From positions 1 through 35,175 of the forward strand of contig JAYMSP010001181.1 in NCBI GenBank assembly GCA_036897095.1: a DNA stretch of 35,175 bases, written 5' to 3'. This document shows positions 1 through 10,200 of the stretch, in pieces. The notes under the pieces were generated by a model that was not told the origin of the DNA, made no database searches, and saw nothing but the letters and a program-made list of their open reading frames with translations. The stretch's first letter is position 1, and each line of letters opens with the position of its first letter. The stretch is from Plantago elongata (taxonomy: Eukaryota > Streptophyta > Magnoliopsida > Lamiales > Plantaginaceae). The position numbers and the translations under genes were made by a program.

Positions 1-78
1 TATGAATTTAAATTTTGAATTTAAAAAAAAATGACGTGACGAGTCGTCGTCCGTCATCATTGGAAATGGTCTTAGGAT
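1..78. mobile_element. Right end of a MITE-like element cut by the window edge
   Basis: The segment ends with CATTGGAAATGGTCTTAGG, whose complement (CCTAAGACCATTTCCAATG) resembles the terminal sequence of plant Tourist/Harbinger-type MITEs that begin with a GAGCATCTCCAATGG-like motif. The other end would lie left of the window, so neither inverted repeat nor target duplication can be checked. Tentative. Confidence 0.3.
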
Positions 79-397
79 GGTCGGCTCGTGTACCAACTTT
101 ACAACACTATTCCAGATTATCTGTCAGAGTACTGACCATGCACCATACTCAAATTCACTTATAGGAGTACATCCTAAGTTTCCTTCTGCTAACCTTTTCT
201 CATCAGCCCTTTCTATTTATCCTCCATGCAATCACAAAACCAAACATAACAATGAGAACACAAGAAAGGAATGCCAAACCGGCGAGCATCTATTGTTGAT
301 TTCTCTAAGTTCCCAAGATTCCTGATTTACATCGTATGTGGTTTTTACAACTACATAGTTTAGTACTCAAGGGGTGATATACTACTACTGCTGCTAT
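79..397. other. 3' flank of the phytoene synthase gene
   Basis: Sequence downstream of the PSY stop codon, which lies on the minus strand at 398-400. It probably contains the PSY 3' UTR. The open frames here are short and show no family resemblance. I see no other gene or repeat. Confidence 0.5.
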
Positions 398-3300
398 TCA
401 AGCCTTTACAAGAGACGAGGTTCTTGATGATGGAGGTACCAGAGCCTTTGCATATGCCATTGGCAATGCCAGGATCTTCTTTGGCTTGCCCACATAAGCC
501 CTCTTTGTGAAGTTGTTATAGTCATTTGCCTCAATTTCGTCAAGGATCTGCTGATACAGCAGCAATGATGCCCACACCTGCAACATATACCACTTGTTAG
601 GACCACGACAAACTTGTGCATTTGTAACAGATGGAACCACTTATGCTATATATATGTCACCACATACAGGAGAGAGCCTATTCTATGAAAGCTCGAATCC
701 AGAATCAATAAACTTCTAAAAGGAACACTTACAGGCCATCTACTAGCAGGGCTGAGCTCTGTGACGGCTCGCTCAGCATCAGCAAAGAATTTCCTTGCCC
801 TCTTGATCTGCTTCTTCATGAAATTTCTCCATTTGTCAGTTACTTTCATGGAGAATATGTCATCATCAGAAAGTCCGAATTGTGCAAGTTCATCTTGAGG
901 TAAGTACACTCATCCTCTTCTAGCACTGGAGCAAAAACCGAGATGCAATAACACCAATACCTCGCATTTCGTGATAAATGCTTTAAATTAAAGCCCACTT
1001 AGATGGATAGTGTGTACTTACTCCTCTCCAACGTCTCTAAGAATGTTGGTCAACTGATTTGCAAGCCCCAAAGCTAAGGCACCATTGTAGACGCTTTCTG
1101 TGGTGGCTTGGGATTCAGGTGCTATGCCCATCACAGGCACACTCATGAGTCCTACGGTACCAGCCACATAGTAACAGTACAGATACAGCTCATCAAAGGT
1201 TTGGTATCTAGATTTTCGCAGATCCATTCTCATTCCTTCAATCATATCCCTGAATGGCTGCAAATTTGCATACATTGGTACCATTAATACATTAGAGTTA
1301 GAATTGATATATTACAGTATTTAGGCCTAAAGATATTGTCTTTGCAAAAGGGGAGTGCATAACACTGACAACCTTCATTTGGAAAAGTTTGGGGTAAAAA
1401 GAAGTTTATTACTATTAAATAAGGAGACAATCACTTATAAACTGAACTGCTGTGCCACACAGATCGAATCTAAACCCACATACTGACATGTTGCTCAAGT
1501 CAGAATCTCAGGCAGAGTAGTAGTGTATCACGAGCATGGAAAAGAAAAGCTTTGAAGGATAATGTACGTGATCAGAATTTATTATCAGCAAAACTTCGCC
1601 ATTCGTATTAAAAACGATTTAAACAAAAAAAAACCAAATGTAACCGTGAATCACAAACCTGAATGTCAACTGGAAACTTGAGAACAGTGTCTGCCAGAGC
1701 AGCATCAAGCATGTCAAATGGTTCTCCCCTGAAAATATCCTCTAACCTTGCCTCCCATCTGTCCAATGCTGCCGGAGTTATATGCGATTCATTTGGCCCA
1801 TCAACAAGCTCATCTGTTCTAGTACACCAGACTGCACAACCAACAAAATGTGAATCTCTGTCTGAGGTATGAACTTTCCATTTCTAAACATGTGACATGG
1901 AAAAAAAATTAAAAGCGAAGACGAAATATAGATATTAGTCTATTGACTGACTTCATTTTGATTATAACACAAATGGAACAACAGAGGTCCTAATCTTACA
2001 ATCGATATTCAAACTTAATATGTGCCTCTGATCATGTGGTAAAAGGAAACGTCAAGAAACCGATAATACAAAACTTTTTTATTAGTAAATGATCCATGCT
2101 GATTTCAATACAGCACGATATTTTCATAAACCAGTACCACAAATAGGAACATGTATAACGAGAGAAGTAATGAATGACATGTGACAAGAAGAGCCTTTTA
2201 TGCCATGCCGTAAAAGAACACTTCATTATACTTAAATTCAGATCCGACAACTAGATTTTGGCGAACAACAACAAGATGATCGAAGGTAAATTATAGACCA
2301 CGGGGAAGACCAGGTAAAACAAAGATCTGTTAGTTTGCAACATATCCAAGCATTTGCTTTCCTTGCACCATAGAATCCGTGCAACACAACAGGTCACTTA
2401 ACAACGATCATGTACGCCTAAAGATGGTTGCAGGGGAGACTCTTCATATACCATTCTGGAAACAACAGTCCTGGTTTGGTGATTTTTAAAAATCTTATTG
2501 ACTCATGATTTTTAAAATCATTCAGTCTACCTAGATCCTATTGATTTATGGTTTTTAGAAGTTTTGCCTTTTGTTATTGTATTAGACCGAAAGGTGACAC
2601 CAATGGTAGTTCAATAACTTTTCCAGAGATCCAAATTAGCAGTTAATATACTAAAGAAAGGGGTCTCTTTACACAAATTGATAGTTTAGGTTATATATAG
2701 TATACTTTGCATGTACAATAAGCCACAAGTGTGTGCACTAGAGGATATAAAACAACAAAACTTTGACCAAGGATTCCCACTTGGACAGCGTTCAAGTCAA
2801 ATATAATAACACAACCTGACCAAATCTGGTCAAGGATATCATAACAGTTGTAGATCCTAGTTGATAGCATAGCACAGAGTCGGAGACTAATTAATAATTT
2901 GTTCCATTGTTAATTCGCCAATATTCACTTCTTCAATGCCAATAATTTGTTCTTTTCAGGACAAAGAGGTCAACTTTACTAATATAAAAAATCTTGAAAC
3001 AAGAACATGATTGAATAAATGTATTCTCTTGGAGTTCAAAAAATGCAATGTACAGATGAAGAGCCTCACCATATATTGCCCAGATAGCCTTTTGTCTCTC
3101 TGGAGTCATCAGCTTTGTTCCTGAAATATAAAAAAACAACGATTTCTCGTAATTAGATAAAACAATCTTGTTTAAGCAAATGATCTCTTTATTGATTCTT
3201 GCTAGAATAAAGAAGCCTAACCCAAGTAAAATGTCTTGGCATACTCCGCGCACACTTCACCGCAACGATTATAAGCCTCGTTCAACAAGCTGAGTGTGGC

Positions 3301-3699
3301 AGGAAGAGCTATTTCCGGCTTCACCTCCATATCATGACTAGATGCCGAATGCCTCTTCACCAAAGCTGCTTGCTTCACGACCACTTCATAAACCTTTTGC
3401 TCCGAGGATAATGCGATTTCGCCAGTCGGGCTAGCTGCCACACTTGAAATGGGGATCACTCTGCCTTGGCTTTTCGAATTGAAAACAGCAAAGCAAGAAA
3501 ACCTCGAATCCACATTCAAAGAGCAACAGTTTCCCCTGCTCTTGACACCCCTGTTGATCCTGTCACAGCCAACCAAACTCCTAGACCTCAACGAATCAAC
3601 AACCCGGTTGCTCTCCTTAATCGAATCCAAGAACCCAAGCCCATTCGAAACTTCACAAGTTGGAGAAACCACCCAAAACATAGCAGCAGACATACACAA
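398..3699 (-). CDS. PSY: Phytoene synthase, six exons, interrupted by an in-frame TGA in exon 5
   Basis: Phytoene synthase condenses two geranylgeranyl diphosphates to phytoene in plastids, the first committed step of carotenoid synthesis. Exons (minus strand): 3699-3222, 3120-3070, 1831-1659, 1257-1022, 925-733, 577-398. All introns are GT-AG and phases agree, giving 437 codons, the normal family length. Seen: a plastid-transit-like N-terminus; [15 protein letters not shown] at the exon 1 end; first Asp-rich motif DELVD (183-187); [14 protein letters not shown]; second Asp-rich motif DVGED (309-313); and a C-terminal exon with [14 protein letters not shown]. Codon 318 is TGA (minus strand, about 912-910) where the family has Arg in the RRGRVYLPQD stretch; CGA to TGA is one transition. 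Read literally, the product stops after 317 residues and lacks about 118 C-terminal residues. Everything after the stop is intact. The family usually starts at [11 protein letters not shown]-like sequence, so Met3 (3693) may be the true start. It could be a recent pseudogene, a null allele or a sequence error. Confidence 0.9.
1832..3069 (-). other. Intron 2 of PSY (1.24 kb)
   Basis: Largest intron of the gene, with donor GTGAGG at 3069 and acceptor GTGCAG ending at 1832. It is AT-rich, and the short open frames within it resemble nothing known. I found no clear transposon ends or nested gene. Confidence 0.75.
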
Positions 3700-5282
3700 C
3701 CTCCTTTTTAAACACTTTCTTCACTTGGTCAGAGAAAGTGTTACCAACTTAAAGGTTACCAACTTTAAGAAAGCTCCTAATTTTCCCAGTTAAAAGCAAA
3801 AGAGTGCTACTTCTGCAAGAAATGAACGCAGACATAACATCAAACAGATAGAATACTAGAACTAAACTTGGGTGCTCCACCAAAATAACCACTCAAGAAT
3901 CAAAATGGGAAAAGCAACCTCATACAAACACATCACCACCTACAAGATAAAAAAGAAGCAACCACAAGAGAAAGATAAAATAATCTACCCCCTATAAAGA
4001 TTGAATTTTAAATCACTCTTCCCATATATAGTCAACTTCCTCACATAACCCACTTTTTTTTTGGTCCTTACACGTCCAATCTACCTTCATATAGAAATAA
4101 AAATCCAATCTTTTTTCCTTCCGTCATGCTCTAAATGCAATTATGCATACACACACACACACACCTAAATGAACAAGATTTACCGAAAGCAAGATAAAGA
4201 ATTCAAAATGGAAATGGTTTATACATCTTCTTCAATCAACATCAGACAAAGCAAAAAGCAACCAAGAAATTCAAAATCTGACACAACACGCACCTTGCTT
4301 TGCTCTTGTACTGTTCCAGAAAAACTGAGGTCTGAAGTTTCTGTGGTGTTTATGGTTTATACAGTGGTTTTGTACTTGGTTTTTCAGGGTTGGCGATATG
4401 TATGTATAGCATATATATTCACATTTTGTTGGTGGTGGAGCTGAAGAGAAGATAACAGGAATTGAGTGACTCACAGGCATTATGAGAGAATGCATTTTTT
4501 CACTACTCTTGTTGTTCCATTTGGAAATAATGGGACAAGTTGCTTTTCTTGGTTGGCACTTTGCCATATTGGGGCCATACCTTCCCATATGACCAATTTG
4601 GTCCAATTTTATCATTCTTTTTCCTCTTTTCTCCCTTTGCAAAAAAAAAAAAGATTTTTTTTTTATCTTATATGATTTATAATTAATCAATTCACCCATT
4701 TTCTATAAGTGGCTTGAATAAGTTTGATAGTTTTACTAAAAACACACAATGCATATCGGATGAATTCAGAACAAGATTTGAATGATTTGTGCTTGGAGGG
4801 AATGAATATTTGTGTATCTAATTTTAGAAGGGAATACGAATGATATATTGTACTTTTCTTATTCTAATTATGTTTTGAAAATGTGTGAGTGACATAATCA
4901 GATTTAATTATGATTGATTGGGTGAGTTAGTTGTTCCGAGAAGTCTGCATGACACGATAATGTATGACGTTCAAGTGCGGAGAATTTAGGGACAATATAT
5001 ACCAAGATTATGCATTCTTGATTGGTGTCATGAATGTATTTAGTTTACATCTCAATTTGACAGGTGTTCGACATTTTTACTTAACACACATTCTAATTCT
5101 TTTGCGTTCGTAACAAATTTACTATGTCGCGTGTATTATATGATGGATAATGGACAAAAGCTAACGCCAAATAAGCAAAGCGAGTGAAGATGGGAAATCA
5201 TCTAAAGATTGATCTTAAATCTTAATCAAGGGAAAACATTGAAAATCGTAAGAGTGTTCAATCTCTTTAAAACATCTCGTGA
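3700..5282. other. PSY upstream region, no other gene seen
   Basis: The 5' side of PSY. A TATA-like CTATATATGG reads on the minus strand at about 4024-4033, some 330 bp before the start codon, so a leader (possibly with an intron) is likely. There is a short (AC)n run at about 4148-4164. Open frames on both strands at 4169-4699 lack codon bias or recognisable domains and look accidental. The remainder is AT-rich and unremarkable. Confidence 0.4.
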
Positions 5283-5364
5283 GACTCAAATTACTGTAAG
5301 CGGATAAATGGGACTCAAATTACTGTAAGCGGATAAATGGGACTCAAATTACTGTAATCGGATC
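5283..5364. repeat. 29-bp tandem repeat, about 2.8 copies
   Basis: Units start at 5283, 5312 and 5341. The first two are identical over 29 bp (starting GACTCAAATTACTGTAAGCG); the third matches for about 23 bp with one change. A short minisatellite in intergenic DNA. There are no spacers, so it is not a CRISPR-type array. Confidence 0.9.
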
Positions 5365-5683
5365 ACTTATCTTGCACAGGAGATCCTGAAAATTATAAAA
5401 CTGATTGAGATATAATTTAAATGATATTTTTTAATTAAAATTAAATTTTTTATGTATAAAATATTCAATTTAAGTGGAAAAGTGATCACACCAGAGATAT
5501 TATATATAAATGCAAGAAGTCAAAGTCTACAAAAGATAATGTAGAACTCGTTTATTTATCTTTGTGCTTGAGTGTTTAAGGAGTTCCGAATAATTTTGTC
5601 TGACAAAGTTGTGTAATGTGTTTACTTATATTATGTTTCACCCAAGTTTCTCCAAGAGTAGATTATTGAGAATGTATATAATG

Positions 5684-5925
5684 TAATCCCCTCGTTCCGA
5701 TTTAAATATTCCACGAGACTAGATATGAATTTTAGAAAAAATGATAAAGTAGAAAAGAAGGTAATAATTATGAATGTGATTGAATAAAGTAGGAGAACTA
5801 GTAAATAAAGTAGGAGAAATAATGTATAAAGTACGAGAGAAATTTTCTATTTAAGGAAGCGGAACTTCCAAACCGAAACAACCCAAAATATAAAACGGGA
5901 CTTCCAAACTAGGACGGATGGAGTA
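5684..5925. mobile_element. Stowaway-like MITE (about 240 bp)
   Basis: Left end TAATCCCCTCGTTCCGATTT and right end AGGACGGATGGAGTA form imperfect terminal inverted repeats of the CTCCCTCCGTCC type typical of plant Stowaway elements, flanked by TA. The inner part carries the usual AATAAAGTAGGAGA-like stretches. It is noncoding, non-autonomous, and diverged at the ends, so probably old. Confidence 0.8.
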
Positions 5926-6209
5926 TATATGTTGGAACTTTTTCGAGTTCCAATTCGCCCCACTTTAACAAAAGTGGCTTGAGTTCGTCAAGAGTCCAAG
6001 TAACGATGGAGTATCTATTTATTATTCTACGCTATCTTATTTTAAACAATTAGAATATGTCTTAATTAGCAAGTTAGAAAATAAAATCAGTGCATCTGTA
6101 GGAGTCTTCTATTCCTAAAATTAGTCTCTTGTTTGGGTAATTATAGATTCTAGCATATCTCTTTAAATTATTTATTTCCATTAGAACTCTTGACTACCTG
6201 AAATACTTA

Positions 6210-6450
6210 TGTCAGGTAGCAAGTATAAATAGTATCATAGGACTTAACCCTAATTATGCGAATATTTATGAAAACAAATATTTTCATCACGTCGACCGTG
6301 TTGCGTACACCGGTTAGATCAAACCCTATCCGCGAACCTACTCCTTCAATGGAAGAATCCGCTCTTTTTAGCAACCAATCCGACACCCCCATGGCAAAGC
6401 TTAGTAATTCGTGCAACCAATTACCGATGGAAAAAACAACTCCTATCAAT
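6210..6450 (-). other. Unrecognised coding-like fragment (minus strand)
   Basis: A short minus-strand frame reads a locally protein-like stretch including GNWLHELLSFAMGVSDWLL and SSIEGVGSRIGFDLTGVRN, in more GC-rich sequence than its surroundings. No splice-consistent continuation was found on either side. It could be a gene or transposon fragment, or chance. I do not recognise a family. Confidence 0.25.
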
Positions 6451-6574
6451 ATATTCCTCCTTTGTCAGTTAGGTCAAAGTATTATTACTCTGTTCTTCTT
6501 TCTTAAAATGTAACATTACACTTATAATTATCGAATAAGAAAATTTATCATTCGATACATTTCAGATTTTAATC

Positions 6575-6650
6575 ACCATTTTTTATAAGGAGAGGATATC
6601 ATCCATTTTGAGAAATTAAATCTGTGACCTATTGTGTACGTAGTGTCTCA
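6575..6650 (-). mobile_element. SINE-like remnant, copy 1
   Basis: Read on the minus strand, GTAGTCGAGTGATAAATTGA...ACACTACG...AGGTCACAGATTT looks like a decayed tRNA-derived SINE head, with box A-like and box B-like parts in which CpG-containing positions have changed. A second copy lies at about 13896-13975 on the plus strand, and both run on into CAAAATGGATGATAT. The full extent cannot be defined. Confidence 0.35.
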
Positions 6651-7726
6651 ATTTATCACTCGACTACAAACACTTTGACCTTATTATGTCTTTAATAAGC
6701 GCTGAAATTTAATATAAAGTCGTATTTACGTGATAGAATATTTACATATAGTGTTTAAAGCGGATGATAATACTTTATAGTTTCACCATGCAAATTTTTA
6801 TCAGAATTCAACTAACATTTCTCAAATTACAAATTGACCATAACATATATTTTCTCCGAATGGTTAAAAGCCCAATTGTGTGAGATAAGATTATCAGAAA
6901 CAAATCCATATGAGTGGCGCGAGTGCATACGTGTCACTTTAGGAATGGTGCTATCACAATTGCTCTTTTACAACCCACGATTTCTGGGGCCCACATACAC
7001 ATGTTTTGCCACGTGATGAAACACCCAAGTCCCAAGTATTAACTCAAAAAAGAAAAATTGATTAATGAATTAAAAATGAAGATTTTTATCTACAAAAAAT
7101 GAAGGGTTTGTTTGGTATATAGTCCCGTGGCCAATTGCTTACTTAAATTGAATTTTTTATACATAAAATATTTAATTTTAATTGAAATAAGAATATTCAA
7201 ATTCTATTTCAATCAGTCCCGAAATATTTATATTCGATGTAACATCCACTCGTATCGCTTAAAAATTCTCGGATTAACATTTATTTTCTCGATCTTTAAT
7301 ACAAGATGTTTTGAATTTATAAGTCTATCTTTAATGATTTTGGTAAACATTGAAAATATAAATGTTGGTGTGTCATGAACAAAAAAATCCACCTATAAAA
7401 GACAAAATATTCTTAGTATTAATAGAGTTCAAAACGAAATAAATGAATTACAATAAATAAATGAGTTTGATACATAGTAAATATTTAAAACACTAAGGAA
7501 TGTTTGGTTCTTCGTTTTGTTTTATTAAAGTTTACTGTTTTGAAATTCCACAAGTTCTTTTCAAAAGTTAAAACTTTCTTTTTTTTTGAAAAACTCAACA
7601 TCTGCACTTATTAATTTTAGAGAAAGTCTTATTAATTTTAGAGAAAGTCTTATAGGAGACATATTTTAGATAAAGACCTAAAGACATACTTTATATATAT
7701 TATATATTAACTTCAACTAAAAGCTT
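6651..7726. other. Intergenic AT-rich DNA
   Basis: No gene recognised. It holds a CACGTG hexamer at about 7010 and, at about 7135-7200, AT-rich sequence also present near 5430-5475 (a shared TTTTTTAT[A/G][C/T]ATAAAATATT core), which suggests another old dispersed repeat. A 21-bp direct duplication lies just beyond the next boundary region at about 7609-7650 (TTATTAATTTTAGAGAAAGT unit). Confidence 0.4.
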
Positions 7727-8604
7727 GGGTAAAATGCACATATGTATCTTATGTTCTTCGAAAAATGCACGGTTGTACCCATATTCTTGAAATTGCACAG
7801 ATATAACTTATGTTCTTAAAAGCTATACACACTTGCTCTAATTATAATGTGTGGATTACACTCTTTATGTGTGCAATAATTTTACTTTTTAACCATATAA
7901 ATAATACATTTCATAAAATACATTTATTTTTTGTAACAAAGACGAAAAATATTAATTTAAATATAATAAATAATTATAATAAAATGAAAGAAAAAATTTT
8001 TGAAAATGAAAAGAAATATAATAAAAATATTAATATGAATAAAACAAATATCGAAAATTATTGTAGTGATATTATCAGAATTTATATTAATACTTCTGAA
8101 AATATAAAATAAAAGTGTCAAAACTCTTGAAGGCAGGGTTTTCAAATAGTGTATATTAGTATGAATTATTGTTATTGCAACGACTTTTAAGGGAAACATT
8201 TTGTACCCTATTTGAAATTTATAATAATATATTTGTACTTATTTTTAAATGATAGATATGAAAAAATAAATTTATTTTCTTCATTGTTTACTTTCAAACT
8301 AATTTGTACCTTAAATAAAACATTTTATTTTTAAAAATATTTAATAATTTTATTTGAAAATATAAAAAAATTGTTATAATTTCTTACACTTTATAGAAAA
8401 CTTAATTTGTTGGTCATATAAATAGTGAATTTAGATTTTTTATGCAAAAATAGCACGTCCACTTGCATACATGAGAGTGTAATACACACACCACTACTGA
8501 AGCAAGTTTGCATAGTTTTCAAGAACATAAGATACATCCGTGCAATTTCAAAAACATAGGTGCATATTATGAAGAACATAAGGTACATTTATACATTTTA
8601 TCCC
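7727..8604. mobile_element. Element with ~180-bp terminal inverted repeats
   Basis: The left arm (about 7727-7905) starts GGGTAAAATGCACATATGTA, and the complement of the right arm (about 8420-8604) starts GGGATAAAATGTATAAATGT. The arms stay alignable through repeated CTTATGTTCTT motifs and a TTACACTC block. The interior is very AT-rich, with no convincing protein. Flanks 7718-7726 and 8605-8613 share only TAAAA plus one further base, so a 9-bp Mutator-type target duplication is possible but unproven. Most likely a non-autonomous DNA transposon or foldback element. Confidence 0.7.
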
Positions 8605-9629
8605 TAAAAATTAGTTGTCAAAAACAACCCAACCCAAAGAGCTAGAAGGTGGGTCGGACTATAGTGATACGGGTCGATATAAATATAGAAATCCCTAACT
8701 AAAACCTTGGTGCCGTCATTTCACAGCCTGCTGCTTACTTTCTCTCTTTACTTCTCTCTCTAAATCGCCAGAAACCGATGAATCAACCATAAAAGTCATC
8801 AATTCAGCTTGTCATTGATCGATCGTGCTGCTATATCTTCTCAAATTTGCATAAAAATCGTACGTAAAAAGGTTATATATGTTTTGAATGATGTTTCTTT
8901 GATTTTTTTTTTTTTTTGTGATTTGATTGAGAGATCATGCTAGATAGCTTCGAATCTACCCAAATTTAAAAAAGCAAGTTCGCAAATTTGTAAATCTATA
9001 CTTATTCATCTATATTTTTGTGTTTTGTTTGTAACTCATTGTTCATGTTATTCTTTATGCATTCAAAAGGTATAATCGTGCTTGCATAAGGTTCACACGA
9101 TGTTTTCATTTAAAATTTGACCACAATAATGAACTCAGATCTGGAAAACAAGGTATACAACATTTCTATGTTGTTTCGTATATGTTTTATGTTCTCAACT
9201 AAACTACCCATGTTTTCTGGAATATGTCATATGTTTTCATGTAAACCTTAATGTCATTTTGTGCTATGTTTTTTTGACAACATCATATCGCGTTCCATTT
9301 ATCACTGTGTTTTTCATGTTGTTACATATATATGCTATCTTCTCACCAATATGCCCCATGTTCTCAACAACATTCACTATGTTTGCTATCAAACAGTTAC
9401 TCAATCCATGTTAAAACATATTTTGCGGCGTAGTCCATGTTCTCTACTATTTTGCCTATGTTACGTGTAATATTCATTGTATTTGTTATGAAATAGTTGT
9501 TATGACCATATGAAAATCATATTTGCAGCGTAATTCATGTTCTCTGCTATTTGATCCATTTTTTCAGCCGTGTCATCTATGATTACAATGTACCAGTTGC
9601 TCTGCCACATAATGAATTTGTTTACATGA

Positions 9630-9812
9630 GATTTCATGTTCTATGCTATTTGATCCATGATCTCTACATTGCACCTCATGATACCATGAAAAGTAGTTGG
9701 CATGTAGCAGTAGAGTCTTTTTATGATGCCTAACCCATGCTCTATGATATATGATCAATGTTGTTTGCATTGCACCCCATGATACCATGAAAAGTAGTTG
9801 GCATGTTGTCAT
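9630..9812. repeat. Imperfect ~85-bp tandem duplication
   Basis: Two adjacent blocks, about 9640-9712 and 9732-9806, share ATGATACCATGAAAAGTAGT followed by TGGCATGT, preceded in each by a TTGCACC(C/T)CATG stretch and a CTCTATG/TTCTATG motif. It lies inside the large inverted-repeat element and shows that its interior grew by local duplication. Confidence 0.75.
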
Positions 9813-9993
9813 ATGATTTGTTCTATGTTCTTAGAGATTTGTTTTAATGTTGATGTTCTAAATCATATGATTTATGATATCAATGATATGTTCCATGATC
9901 TCAATATTATGCTCTATGATCTCATTGATATGTTTTATTCATAGTAATGCGACTTGGAGACATGTTGTGAACATGAACTACAAAGAACTTGTA

Positions 9994-10200
9994 TTAAAAG
10001 GATGAAGGGCACATAAATACTAGACGTATATTAGATAACGGGTACCATCGGAACTTGCTAGCTATTAAAACTATCATTGATGCATCGACATTTACACAAT
10101 CCCCCACTCGGAAACCATGCAAAACAACATTAGGAAGATGTTCTTCAACATGAGTTAAAGATCCAGATTTTACCAAAATCAAAGGCAACTCGGGTGCCAT
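9994..10200 (-). other. Unrecognised coding-like frame inside the repeat element
   Basis: A 68-residue minus-strand frame starting MAPELPLILVKSGSLTHVEE reads like diverged protein, unlike the low-complexity DNA around it. No domain was recognised and no splice-supported extension found. It could be a captured host fragment or the remnant of an element-encoded protein. Confidence 0.25.

Noticed and set aside
3449-3793. 114-codon and 81-codon plus-strand frames
   Set aside because: Antisense shadows of PSY exon 1.
4271-4699. 142-codon minus-strand frame upstream of PSY
   Set aside because: Crosses poly-A/poly-T and low-complexity DNA, has no family resemblance and no codon bias.
5283-5364. 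CRISPR-like array
   Set aside because: The 29-bp units are directly adjacent without spacers, and this is a plant nuclear sequence.
7810-8112. 100-codon Asn/Ile/Lys-rich frame
   Set aside because: A product of extreme AT content inside the inverted-repeat element; the amino-acid composition is that of random AT-rich DNA.
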